64,000 nt of DNA, taken from the NCBI RefSeq assembly GCF_006442975.2, contig NZ_CP083954.1, forward strand, positions 4,843,501 through 4,907,500. The letters run 5' to 3'. A program made the position numbers and the translations under genes. This DNA comes from Mesorhizobium sp. B2-1-1. Lineage in GTDB: Bacteria; Pseudomonadota; Alphaproteobacteria; Rhizobiales; Rhizobiaceae. The notes beneath the pieces were generated by a model. The model saw only the letters and a program-made list of their open reading frames with translations, was not told the DNA's origin and searched no databases. Below are positions 26,829 through 35,368 of the stretch, piece after piece (position 1 is the stretch's first letter; every line of letters begins with the position of its first letter).

Positions 26829-26856
26829 AAGCCGGCTCCTTTCGGAGGGCCGGCTT
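26829..26856. promoter_or_regulatory. Intercistronic hairpin after binding-protein gene
   Basis: AAGCCGGCTCC (26829-26839) pairs with GGA-GG-GCCGGCTT (26844-26856; two bases bulged) around a 4-nt loop. No T-run follows. Such hairpins after the binding-protein gene typically protect its mRNA and keep it in excess of membrane components. Confidence 0.6.
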
Positions 26857-26875
26857 GCCAGCTTCGAAACGCGAC

Positions 26876-27613
26876 ATGCTTGAAATCAGAAACATATCCA
26901 AACGCTATGGCGAGACGGTCGCGCTTGCGGACGCCTCGATCGCGTTCCGGGCAGGAACCATCCACACCATCCTGGGCGAGAATGGTTCGGGCAAGAGCAC
27001 CATGGTCAAGCTGCTGTCCGGCATCGTTCAGCCCGACAGCGGCACGGTCCTGCTGCAAGGCAGGCCGTTTTCGGGCGGAACCCCCTCGGCCTTCCAGGCG
27101 CAAGGCTTCGCCACGGTCTTTCAGGAAGTGCTGATCGCGCCGGACCGCAGCGTGACCGACAATATCCTGCTTGGCCTCGACGGCCTGGTCCGGCGCGCGG
27201 TTCCCCGCAACGAGCGGCGCGACAGGGCAGCCGCCGCCCTCAAACGTTTCGCCGTCACCAACGTTCCGCTCGACATGCCCGCCGGGCAGTTGCCGCTCGC
27301 AGCACAGCAACTCGTCGTTCTTGCTCGTGCGGTCGTGCGCGATCCAAAGATCCTGATCCTCGACGAAGTGACCGCAGCACTCGACTTCGCCGACCGCGAG
27401 TCCGTTTTTTCGCTGATGCGCACGCTTGCCGGCGAAGGCTGCCTGATCCTGTTCATCACCCACCGCATGGATGAGGTGACGTCGCTTTCGGATCGCATCT
27501 CGATCCTGCGCGGCGGCAGCGTGGTGCGCACCGAGGAGCGCGGCGCTTCGACGCCGGCGGAGCTTCTCAAGGCGATGGCGCCACGCACCGCCGCGGAGCT
27601 GGCGCATGGCTGA
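26876..27613 (+). CDS. Sugar ABC transporter ATPase, N-terminal half of an RbsA-type protein
   Basis: 245 aa from ATG 26876; a TTG at 26855 with a better-spaced GGAGGG is an alternative start. Intact Walker A GENGSGKST (residues 34-42) and Walker B ILILDEVTA, but the ABC signature is degenerate (LPLAAQQL instead of LSGGQ). It matches only the first nucleotide-binding domain of the roughly 500-aa RbsA/MglA proteins; the second half is the next gene, which starts 8 bp before this one ends. Confidence 0.88.
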   Translation: MLEIRNISKRYGETVALADASIAFRAGTIHTILGENGSGKSTMVKLLSGIVQPDSGTVLLQGRPFSGGTPSAFQAQGFATVFQEVLIAPDRSVTDNILLGLDGLVRRAVPRNERRDRAAAALKRFAVTNVPLDMPAGQLPLAAQQLVVLARAVVRDPKILILDEVTAALDFADRESVFSLMRTLAGEGCLILFITHRMDEVTSLSDRISILRGGSVVRTEERGASTPAELLKAMAPRTAAELAHG

Positions 27614-28346
27614 TCGCGCCGCCCTCACTATCCGCGACCTCGTCATCGCACCGGACGCCAGCCCGATCATGCAGGCGGTCGCCGCCGGCGAGATCGTTGG
27701 GCTCGCCGGCCTGGATGGCCACGGCCAGGAGCTTTTCCTCGAGATGCTCGCCGGCCTAGTCGCGCCGCTTGGCGGTTCGATAACCCTCGATCTGCCCGGC
27801 GCATCCCGCGCCATCACCGGCTTCCGCAAGGCCGTATCGAGCGGCATCGCCTATCTTCCGCGCGGGCGTGCCAAAGGCATTTTCCCGACGCAATCGGTGC
27901 TCGACAATTTCGCCGTCTCGACGCTGTCTCGCGATACCCGCCTCGGCCTGATCAGCCCGGCGGCGCGCAAGGCGCGCTACGAGGCCTATCGCGAAAGGCT
28001 GTCGATATCGGCGCCTCGGCCCGACGCGCCGATCACCACCCTGTCCGGCGGCAACCAGCAGAAGGTGCTGTTGGCGCGGGCCCTGGCGCTGGACCCCGCA
28101 ATGTTGCTTCTCAACGACCCGACGCGCGGCGTCGACGTAGCGACCCGGCATGTTCTCTACGACGTCTTTCGCGGGCTGGCTTCCGACGGCATGGGGCTCG
28201 TCATCCTGTCCAGCGAGATCGAGGAGATCCTTCTTCTCTGCCATCGCGTGCTGGTGTTCCGCGAAAATGAAGTCGTGGCGGAAATCGCCGGCCAGGCGAT
28301 GACCACCGGGAACGTGATCGCAGCCATGTTCGGACGCGCGGCATGA
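27606..28346 (+). CDS. Sugar ABC transporter ATPase, C-terminal half of an RbsA-type protein
   Basis: 246 aa. It lacks the Walker A lysine (GLAGLDGHGQELFLEML) as the second domain of RbsA proteins does, but keeps a perfect signature (LSGGNQQKVLLARAL). Walker B reads LLLNDPTRGVD, with N and D where D and E are usual. So each half supplies what the other lacks, as expected for a heterodimer. It overlaps the preceding gene by 8 bp and the permease by ATGA. Confidence 0.88.
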   Translation: MADRAALTIRDLVIAPDASPIMQAVAAGEIVGLAGLDGHGQELFLEMLAGLVAPLGGSITLDLPGASRAITGFRKAVSSGIAYLPRGRAKGIFPTQSVLDNFAVSTLSRDTRLGLISPAARKARYEAYRERLSISAPRPDAPITTLSGGNQQKVLLARALALDPAMLLLNDPTRGVDVATRHVLYDVFRGLASDGMGLVILSSEIEEILLLCHRVLVFRENEVVAEIAGQAMTTGNVIAAMFGRAA

Positions 28347-29293
28347 GACCCTTCGCACGCATCCTGTCCCTCGGCCGAAGCGTCGGCTTCGCCGTCGTAC
28401 TGCTGATCGCCCTGCTGGCGATCAATCTGATGCTGAGCCCGGCACGGTTCCAGCCGGGCTCCTGGGGTGCGCTGGTTGGTCTGGCGGCGCCGCTGATCGG
28501 TGCGGCCATCGCCTCGACGCCGGTGATCCTCGCCGGGCGCGGCGGCATCGATATTTCGGTCGGGCCGCTGATGGGCTTCGTCAACGCCATCGTGATCCAG
28601 GTGCTTTTCCTGCGCGCCGGAATATCCTCGCCGCTGGCGCTTGTTCCGGCGGCGCTGCTCATCGGTGCGCTGGTCGGGGCGGCGAACGGTTTCCTGGCGA
28701 CCATCGTGCGCATCCAGCCGATCGTGGCCACGCTCGGCACCTATCTGATCCTGACGGGGGTGACGCTGACCATCCTGCCGGCGCCGATCGGCCCGGCGCC
28801 GGCCTGGCTGAAAGCCCTGGCGGGCCCACTCTCGCTTCTGCCGCTGGCCTTGATGTTCCTTTTCTGGTGGCTGGTGCGGCGCAGCCCTTATTACGACCAG
28901 CTGATGGCGGTCGGCAGCGACGATCGCGCCGCCTATACGGCCGGCGTCGACGTCACGCTCGTGCGCTTCATCGCCTATGTCATGACCGGCATCCTGGGCG
29001 GCTGCGCCGGACTGATGCTGACTGCGCTGATCGGGTCGGCCGATCCCAACATCGGCCCGACCTACACGCTGATCGCCATCGCCGCCGTGGCGCTCGGCGG
29101 TGTCAGTCTTGCCGGCGGCCGTGGTGGCGTCGCGGGTGCCGCGATCGGCGCTGTCGACATCTTCCTGCTGCAAAGCGTGCTGACGACGTTCAACGTCTCG
29201 ACCTTCGTGCTGCAGATCGCCTACGGCGCCATACTGGTGCTGGCGGTGATGCTGACCGCGCTGCAGGAACGCTTTGCCATCGGGAGGCGCTGA
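28343..29293 (+). CDS. Ribose-type ABC transporter permease 1
   Basis: 316 aa, hydrophobic, RbsC-family features: GRGGIDISVGPLMGFVNAIV, TIVRIQPIVATLGTYLI, and a terminal GGVSLAGGRGGVAGAAIGAV loop. Starts within the ATPase stop. Probably pairs with the next permease as a heterodimer. Confidence 0.9.
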   Translation: MRPFARILSLGRSVGFAVVLLIALLAINLMLSPARFQPGSWGALVGLAAPLIGAAIASTPVILAGRGGIDISVGPLMGFVNAIVIQVLFLRAGISSPLALVPAALLIGALVGAANGFLATIVRIQPIVATLGTYLILTGVTLTILPAPIGPAPAWLKALAGPLSLLPLALMFLFWWLVRRSPYYDQLMAVGSDDRAAYTAGVDVTLVRFIAYVMTGILGGCAGLMLTALIGSADPNIGPTYTLIAIAAVALGGVSLAGGRGGVAGAAIGAVDIFLLQSVLTTFNVSTFVLQIAYGAILVLAVMLTALQERFAIGRR

Positions 29294-29294
29294 C

Positions 29295-30263
29295 ATGGCT
29301 GGCCGAAATCTATTCGCGACAACCAATGCCCGTGTCGTCGGCGCCTTCTGTGTTGCCGCCCTTCTGCATCTTGCCGGCATCATCCTCATTCCGGGCTACT
29401 CCAGCCCGTTTGCGGTGCGCGCCATGCTGGTGCTTGCCTCGCTGCTCGCCGTCGCCTCGATCGGGCAGACGCTGGTCGTCATCATGGGCGGCATCGACCT
29501 GTCGATCCCGTTCGTCATCGGCTTTGCCAATGTCGTGGCCGCGCAACTCTACGGCGATGGCTGGAATTTTGTCCTCGTCTGCGGCCTCGTCGGCGTGCTG
29601 GCGATCCTTATCGGTGGCCTGAACGGGCTGATCGCGCGCAGCCTCGACATCCAGCCGCTTATCGTCACGCTCGGCATCGGCATGGTCGTGCAAGGGCTGG
29701 TGCTTTTGTGGACCGCGGGCTTTCCTTCAGGCTCCGCACCGCAGGCGGTTTCGAGCTTCGTGTCTATCGGCGGATCGGCCGGACCGCTGCCGGTTCCATG
29801 GCTGGTGCCCTGTCTCGTCGTGCTGGCGGCGCTCGTCGTCCTGGTGCTGGAGCGGACGCCCTATGGACGCCGGCTTTACGCACTCGGCAGCAATCCGGGT
29901 GCCGCGCCTCTGGCGCTGATCGATCCCGTCCGTATGTGGATGATCACCTATGCGGCAAGCGCCTTCTTCGCCGCGGTGGCGGGCGTTCTGCTGCTCGGCT
30001 TCACCGGCTCAGCCTATGGCGACGTCGGGCAGCCCTACCTGTTCCAGACCATCGCGGCCGTGGTCGTCGGCGGCGCCGCGCTGGTCGGCGGCCGCGGCAG
30101 CTATCTCGGCACGATCGCCGGCGTGCTGGTGCTGACCGAGATCAACACACTGCTGATCGGGCTCGGTTTCCAGCCCTCGGCGGTGCAGGCAGCACTCGGC
30201 TTCATCATCGTGCTGCTGGTGTCGCTCTACGGCCGCGAACGGCACGTTTCGGCGACGATCTGA
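29295..30263 (+). CDS. Ribose-type ABC transporter permease 2
   Basis: 322 aa from ATG 29295, one base after the preceding stop and with GGGAGGCG upstream. RbsC-type motifs MGGIDLSIPFVIGFANVV, SLDIQPLIVTLGIGMVVQ and GGAALVGGRGSYLGTIAGVL. Last gene of the operon that begins with MaoC at 22701. Confidence 0.9.
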   Translation: MAGRNLFATTNARVVGAFCVAALLHLAGIILIPGYSSPFAVRAMLVLASLLAVASIGQTLVVIMGGIDLSIPFVIGFANVVAAQLYGDGWNFVLVCGLVGVLAILIGGLNGLIARSLDIQPLIVTLGIGMVVQGLVLLWTAGFPSGSAPQAVSSFVSIGGSAGPLPVPWLVPCLVVLAALVVLVLERTPYGRRLYALGSNPGAAPLALIDPVRMWMITYAASAFFAAVAGVLLLGFTGSAYGDVGQPYLFQTIAAVVVGGAALVGGRGSYLGTIAGVLVLTEINTLLIGLGFQPSAVQAALGFIIVLLVSLYGRERHVSATI

Positions 30264-30283
30264 AGAACCCCAAGCGGAGCCGG

Positions 30284-31120
30284 TTAAAGCCGCCAGAGCT
30301 TGCGGGCGTTCGCCGACAAGAGCTTGTCGCGTTCCGCAACACTGCAACCCGCAAGCAACGCATGGGTCGCCGCCACCCAGGTCGACAGACCGCCGCCTAG
30401 CGTGCAGACCGGCCAGTCGCTGCCCCAGACGACGCGGTCCCAGCCGAACGAACCGATCGTGTGTTCGACATAGGGCCGCAGCGTCTCGACCGTCCAACTG
30501 CCGGGATCGGCATAGGCGACGACGCCGGAAATCTTGGCCACGACGTTGGGACGCCGCGCGATTTCGCTCATGTGTTCGCGCCACGGATGCTCGCCATTGC
30601 CCTTGATGTCGGGGACGCCGCAATGGTCGAGCACGAACTGGACGTCGGGCGCCAGATCGGCGAGCGCGATCGCCTTGGGAATCTGATGCGGTAGCACGAC
30701 GAGATCGAAGGTGAGCCCGGTGCCGCCGAGCCGCCGGATGCTGTCCCGGAATAGCGCGCCTTCCGAGAGTTCATCGGGCATGACGTGGAGGACGCGGCGA
30801 AAACCCTTGACGAACGGCTTTGCTCGCTGGCGCTCGAGATAGGCCGCAAAATTGGCCTCTTCCGGACGGCAGGCGGCGATCGCCCCGGCCAGCATGCTGC
30901 CGGCCTGTCTCGACAGGCCTTCGACACGTTCGGTCTCGGCCTCGATATCGGCAGGGTCGACATCGACCTCCATATGCAGCACACGCTCGACGCCGACACG
31001 TTGAGCTTCCACGCCGTACTCCTCGTAGGAGAAGTCGCGGTTGAGAGCGGGCACGCCGGCAAGCCACGGGTAGCGCAAGGCCGAGCGGTCGATGAGGTGC
31101 AGGTGGGTGTCGATGATCAT
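30284..31120 (-). CDS. Amidohydrolase-2 family lactonase-like hydrolase
   Basis: 278 aa TIM-barrel metal-dependent hydrolase: metal motif IDTHLHLID at residues 3-11, FVLDHCGVPDIK, and a late VVWGSDWPVCTLGG aspartate. This is the pattern of L-fucono/L-rhamnono-1,4(5)-lactonases and related sugar lactonases. It lies 62 bp upstream of nothing but the IclR gene end, same strand, and next to an operon with an enolase-superfamily dehydratase and a RhaM mutarotase, so opening a deoxy-sugar lactone is a reasonable role. Confidence 0.85.
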   Translation of the reverse strand: MIIDTHLHLIDRSALRYPWLAGVPALNRDFSYEEYGVEAQRVGVERVLHMEVDVDPADIEAETERVEGLSRQAGSMLAGAIAACRPEEANFAAYLERQRAKPFVKGFRRVLHVMPDELSEGALFRDSIRRLGGTGLTFDLVVLPHQIPKAIALADLAPDVQFVLDHCGVPDIKGNGEHPWREHMSEIARRPNVVAKISGVVAYADPGSWTVETLRPYVEHTIGSFGWDRVVWGSDWPVCTLGGGLSTWVAATHALLAGCSVAERDKLLSANARKLWRL

Positions 31121-31182
31121 GGCAGGGCTCCTCCCGTATCTTTCACATCATCTCACGGAGGAATTCTTCATTCAAATAAGAA

Positions 31183-31968
31183 TTACACCGATGAACCGAC
31201 GGCCGACCCGGCCAGACGCGACAGCTTTTCACATGTGGCCAGCAGCAGTTCGATGGTGCGGGTCATGTCCGGCGCGGACGGTGCGTTGACGACGGTGATG
31301 TAAGGAATCGAAAGCGCCGCGATCGCCTTGCCGTCGGAGCCGCGCACCGGTGCCGACAGATTGTAGACGCCGGCAGTCTGCATCGAGGCCATCATCTCAT
31401 ATCCCCGTTCCCTGATCTGGTCGAGACGGGCAAAGAACTCGGGCGGCTGCGCCGTATTGTCGGTGCTGCGGACATGTTCGGAGATCATCATCTGGCGCTC
31501 CTCCTGCGAACGGAAAGCGAGCAGCACATGTCCCGAACCGGTGTCGAACAGGCTGATGTGGGCGCCGACCCGGATCGAGATGCCCCAGTAGTTCGGCGCC
31601 TCCTGCTGGCCGATGACCACGGCGGAACCGCGATCAAAAACAACGAGTTGGTTGGCCTGCTGCGACGTCTCCGCCAGCTCCCGCATCAACGGCGTCGCAT
31701 AGGAAACCAGCCGCCGCACCGGCGCGTGCAGTTGCGCCAGGCCGAACAGCTTGAGCGTCAGTGAATAGCGGTCACCGTCGAGCCGCGTGACATAACCGCG
31801 TCGCACCAGCCGGTCCAGCATGCGGTAGAACTCGTTGGGGCTGCGGTCGAGCTTCTTGGCGATTTCCGCCTGCGTCAGGCCGCCGTCGACGCCGGCCAGC
31901 AGTTCCAGGATGTCGAGCCCCTTGTCGAGCGCAGGCGCGCGATACCGCTCGTCTTCGCTATCATCCAT
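31183..31968 (-). CDS. IclR family transcriptional regulator
   Basis: 261 aa. Winged helix (ALDKGLDILELLAGVDGGLTQ, AEIAKKLDRSPNEFYRMLDRLVRRGYV) and C-terminal effector domain (GIQQEAP-like VVIGQQEAPNYWGISIRVG, MMASMQTAGVYNLSAPV). ATG 31968 has GGAGGGAAA upstream. Divergent from the sugar ABC operon at 32137; inverted repeats in the gap are candidate operators. Confidence 0.92.
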   Translation of the reverse strand: MDDSEDERYRAPALDKGLDILELLAGVDGGLTQAEIAKKLDRSPNEFYRMLDRLVRRGYVTRLDGDRYSLTLKLFGLAQLHAPVRRLVSYATPLMRELAETSQQANQLVVFDRGSAVVIGQQEAPNYWGISIRVGAHISLFDTGSGHVLLAFRSQEERQMMISEHVRSTDNTAQPPEFFARLDQIRERGYEMMASMQTAGVYNLSAPVRGSDGKAIAALSIPYITVVNAPSAPDMTRTIELLLATCEKLSRLAGSAVGSSV

Positions 31969-31995
31969 GGGCTTTCCCTCCAGTGAAATCGATTC

Positions 31996-32072
31996 TTCAT
32001 ATACGCAGGAATGCTGCCGGCGGAAACAAAATTCGCCTTGACGTATCCATGAATGTTTTGTTTGTATATGAA
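31996..32072. promoter_or_regulatory. Divergent promoter region with separated inverted repeats
   Basis: TTCATATAC (31996-32004) and its exact complement GTATATGAA (32064-32072) lie in the AT-rich 168-bp gap between iclR and the binding-protein gene. A TTGACG hexamer at 32038 could be a -35 element for the + operon, with a weak -10. The spaced arms suit DNA looping or two half-sites for the IclR tetramer. Confidence 0.5.
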
Positions 32073-32136
32073 TGTAACACTTCTTGTCATCAGACGAGTT
32101 GCGGTCGCCGCCAAGGCGCACCCAGGGAGGATACCA

Positions 32137-33456
32137 ATGAACAGACTGCTTTCCGGCGTGTGCGCCGGCGCATTGTTGCTTGCGTCAGGCGCAGGCGCGG
32201 CCCTTGCCGGCGACCTGCCCGGCAAGTTCGAAGGCGTTACCGTCGACGTGAAGCTGATCGGCGGCCAGCAATATGAAAAGCTCTACGAGCGCATCCCCGA
32301 ATGGGAGAAGGCGACCGGCGCCAAGGTCAACATCCTGACCAAGAAGAACGGCTTCGACATCGACAAGGAGTTGAAGTCCGACATCGCCTCGGGCAGCACC
32401 AACTGGTGCGTCGGCTGGAACCATTCCTCCTTCGCGCCGCAGTATACCGGCCTCTATACCGACCTCAGCAAATTGCTGCCCAAGGAAGAGATCGACGCCT
32501 TCGTGCCATCGACGATCAAGGCGGCGACCATAGATGGCAAGCTGGAGATGCTGCCGCGCGCGCAGTTCGACGTCTCTGCCCTCTACTACCAGAAGAGCCT
32601 CTACGAGAACGCCGACAACAAGGCCAAGTTCAAGGCGAAATACGGCTATGATCTGGTGCCGCCGGACACCTGGAAGGAAGTCACCGACCAGGCCGAGTTC
32701 TTCGCCAACCCGCCCAACTTCTACGGCACGCAGTTCGCCGGTAAAGAAGAGGCGATCAACGGCCGCTTCTACGAGATGGTGGTGGCCGAGGGCGGCGAGT
32801 ATCTCGACAAGGACGGCAAGCCGGTCTTCAACTCCGAAGCCGGCGTGCGGGCGCTCGACTGGTTCGTCAACCTCTACAAGGCCAAGGCCGTGCCGGCCGG
32901 AACCACCAACTATCTCTGGGACGATCTGGGCCAGGGTTTTGCCTCGGGCACCGTCGCCATCAACTTGGACTGGCCGGGCTGGGCCGGCTTCTTCAACGAT
33001 CCGAAGTCGTCGAAGGTCGCCGGCAATGTCGGCGTCAAGGTCGCGCCGAAAGGCTCGTCCGGCAAGCACACCGGCTGGTCCGGTTTCCATGGCTTCTCGG
33101 TGACCGAGAACTGCCCGAACAAGGAGGCCGCGGCATCGCTGGTGTGGTGGCTGACCAACGAGGACAGCCAGAAGCTGGAAGCCGCCGCGGGCCCGCTGCC
33201 GACCCGCACCGCGGTCTGGGACTGGGACCTGAAGCAGGCCGAAAACGATCCTTACAAGAAGGAGGTCCTCTCCGCCTTCCAGGAAGAAGCCAAGCACGCC
33301 TTCGCGGTGCCGCAGACGCCTGAATGGATCGAGATCTCGAACGCCGTCTATCCCGAATTGCAGGCGGCGATCCTCGGCGACAAGACGTCCAAGCAGGCGC
33401 TCGACGAAGCCGCCGCCAAGGCGACGCAAATCCTCGAAGACGCCGGCAAGCTGTAG
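32137..33456 (+). CDS. CUT1-type sugar ABC transporter substrate-binding protein
   Basis: 439 aa. Signal peptide MNRLLSGVCAGALLLASGAGAALA, then a family-1 binding protein (YEKLYERIPEWEKATGAKVNILT, KKNGFDIDKELKSDIASG, PGWAGFFNDP). ATG 32137 follows GGGAGGATACC. First gene of the operon 32137-39446. Family members bind oligo- or monosaccharides and sugar derivatives. Confidence 0.92.
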   Translation: MNRLLSGVCAGALLLASGAGAALAGDLPGKFEGVTVDVKLIGGQQYEKLYERIPEWEKATGAKVNILTKKNGFDIDKELKSDIASGSTNWCVGWNHSSFAPQYTGLYTDLSKLLPKEEIDAFVPSTIKAATIDGKLEMLPRAQFDVSALYYQKSLYENADNKAKFKAKYGYDLVPPDTWKEVTDQAEFFANPPNFYGTQFAGKEEAINGRFYEMVVAEGGEYLDKDGKPVFNSEAGVRALDWFVNLYKAKAVPAGTTNYLWDDLGQGFASGTVAINLDWPGWAGFFNDPKSSKVAGNVGVKVAPKGSSGKHTGWSGFHGFSVTENCPNKEAAASLVWWLTNEDSQKLEAAAGPLPTRTAVWDWDLKQAENDPYKKEVLSAFQEEAKHAFAVPQTPEWIEISNAVYPELQAAILGDKTSKQALDEAAAKATQILEDAGKL

Positions 33457-33471
33457 AACCGCTCCCAAGGC

Positions 33472-33500
33472 CGCCTCCCCCATCAGTCATGGGGGAGGCG
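33472..33500. promoter_or_regulatory. Intercistronic hairpin after binding-protein gene
   Basis: An 11-bp perfect stem, CGCCTCCCCCA (33472-33482) with TGGGGGAGGCG (33490-33500), loop of 7. No T-tract, 15 bp after the binding-protein stop and about 100 bp ahead of the first permease. Probably protects the upstream mRNA and lowers permease expression. Confidence 0.65.
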
Positions 33501-33601
33501 CTCGCGTCTTAAGGCGCGCACTGCCTCGGGTGTTCCACGATGACGATGCCTGCCCCGCCCGGCTCGACAGGCGGCAATCGAATGCAACTCACAGGGTCCC
33601 A

Positions 33602-34498
33602 ATGAAGGGCTTCAAGCCATCCGCGCCATTCCTGCTGCTGCTTCCGGCGATGATCGTGCTGGCGGCGGTCGTCGTGGTGCCGTTGCTTTTGTCGCTCTAT
33701 TCCAGCTTCACGCCGTTCCGCCTGACCAAGCCCGAAACGTTCTTCGTCTTTGTCGGCTTCCGCAATTATCTCTCGATCCTGGCGAACGCCGATTTCTGGT
33801 GGGCGTTCGGCCGCACGGTTCTGTTGCTGACCATCGCGCTCAATCTCGAAATGCTGCTGGGCCTCGGCCTCGCCATGCTGGTCGAAAAGGCGACGCGCGG
33901 CCAGCGCATCCTGCGCACGCTGATGATGTTTCCGATGATGTTCTCGCCGATCCTCGTCGGCTTCCAGTTCAAGTTCATGTTCAACGACAATATCGGCCTG
34001 GTGAACAACGCCCTGCAATCGCTCGGCATCACCAGGGATGCCATTGCGTGGCTGATCGAAGGCCATCTCGCCTTCATCGCCATCTCGATCGCCGAGATCT
34101 GGTCGTCGACGGCGATCTTCGCCATCCTGATCCTCGCCGGGCTGCTCGCCATGCCCAAGGAGCCGATCGAGGCGGCGCGCGTCGACGGCTGCACGCCGTG
34201 GCAGACATTCCGCTATGTGACCTGGCCGTTCGTCATGCCTTTCGCCTACATCGCCATGACCATCCGTTCGCTCGACGTCGCGCGCGCCTATGACATCGTC
34301 AAGATCATGACCGATGGCGGGCCGGCGGGCCGCACCGAGCTTTTATGGACGCTGGTGGCGCGCACCGCCTACAGCGACGGGCGCATGGGCATGGCCAACG
34401 CCATGGCCTATTTCTCGATCCTGCTGTCGATCGCCTTCACCGTCTATTTCTTCAACAAGCTCGCCGCGGCGCGCACGCAGATCGGTGCGGAGTGGTGA
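33602..34498 (+). CDS. CUT1-type sugar ABC transporter permease (MalF/UgpA-like)
   Basis: 298 aa from ATG 33602. Six hydrophobic segments and the EAA-loop EAARVDGCTPWQTFRYVTWPF characteristic of binding-protein-dependent permeases. The frame upstream to 33530 overlaps the non-coding gap. Overlaps the next permease by one base. Confidence 0.92.
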   Translation: MKGFKPSAPFLLLLPAMIVLAAVVVVPLLLSLYSSFTPFRLTKPETFFVFVGFRNYLSILANADFWWAFGRTVLLLTIALNLEMLLGLGLAMLVEKATRGQRILRTLMMFPMMFSPILVGFQFKFMFNDNIGLVNNALQSLGITRDAIAWLIEGHLAFIAISIAEIWSSTAIFAILILAGLLAMPKEPIEAARVDGCTPWQTFRYVTWPFVMPFAYIAMTIRSLDVARAYDIVKIMTDGGPAGRTELLWTLVARTAYSDGRMGMANAMAYFSILLSIAFTVYFFNKLAAARTQIGAEW

Positions 34499-35364
34499 TG
34501 GACGAGAATTCTTCCGCCCGCCTCAAGCGCCGGCTGCTGGGCATCGCCTATCGCATCGGCCTGTTCCTGGCGATGCTGACCATCTGCCTGCCCGGCCTGT
34601 GGATCGTGCTTTCGTCGCTGCGGCCGACGGTGGAGATCATGGCCAAGCCGCCGGTGTGGATCCCGCAGCAGATCTCGTTCGACGCCTATGTTGCGATGTT
34701 CTCAGGGATCGGCAAGGGCGGCATCCCGGTCATAGAATATTTCCGCAACTCGCTGATCATCTCGGTGACCTCGACGATGATCGCGGTGGCCATCGGCATG
34801 GCCGGCGGCTATGCCTTCGCGCGCTACCGTTTCCGCGGCAAGTCGGGCGTCTTCCTCGGCCTGATGCTGACGCGCACGGTGCCGGGTATCGCGCTCTCGC
34901 TGCCGCTGTTCTTCCTTTATGTCAGGCTCGGCATCATCGACACGCATTTCGGACTGATCCTGGCCTATGTCGCGCTCAACGTGCCGTTCACCATTTGGCT
35001 GATCGACGGCTTCTTCCGCCAGGTGCCGAAGGACCTCGCGGAAGCCGCCCAGATCGACGGCTGCACCCGCTGGCAGGCCTTCTGGCAGGTCGAGTTCCCG
35101 CTTGCCGGGCCCGGCATCGCCTCCGCCGCGATCTTTGCTTTCCTGACCTGCTGGAACGAGTTCGCGCTGGCCTCGCAGCTTACCCGCTCGGTCAGCGCCA
35201 AGACCCTGCCGGTCGGCCTGCTCGACTACACGGCCGAATTCACCATCGACTGGCGCGGCATGTGCGCGCTCGCCGTGGTGATGATCATCCCGGCGCTCAC
35301 CCTCACCTACATCGTCCAGAAACACCTTGTCGGCGGCTTGACCTCCGGCGCGGTGAAAGGCTGA
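34498..35364 (+). CDS. CUT1-type sugar ABC transporter permease (MalG/UgpE-like)
   Basis: 288 aa. EAA-loop EAAQIDGCTRWQAFWQVEFPL, with MalG-type features GGYAFARYRFRGKSG and LTCWNEFALA. The ATG shares the last base of the previous stop (TGATG). Forms the pore with the preceding permease. Confidence 0.92.
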   Translation: MDENSSARLKRRLLGIAYRIGLFLAMLTICLPGLWIVLSSLRPTVEIMAKPPVWIPQQISFDAYVAMFSGIGKGGIPVIEYFRNSLIISVTSTMIAVAIGMAGGYAFARYRFRGKSGVFLGLMLTRTVPGIALSLPLFFLYVRLGIIDTHFGLILAYVALNVPFTIWLIDGFFRQVPKDLAEAAQIDGCTRWQAFWQVEFPLAGPGIASAAIFAFLTCWNEFALASQLTRSVSAKTLPVGLLDYTAEFTIDWRGMCALAVVMIIPALTLTYIVQKHLVGGLTSGAVKG

Positions 35365-35368
35365 TCCC

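Noticed and set aside
27606..27613. The 8-bp overlap between ATPase halves as a simple sequencing frameshift
   Set aside because: Not excluded, but each half has its own sensible start and end and complementary motifs, so a natural split is preferred.
25661..27847. 728-aa minus-strand ORF across binding-protein and ATPase genes
   Set aside because: Antisense to three well-conserved reading frames and lacking family features.
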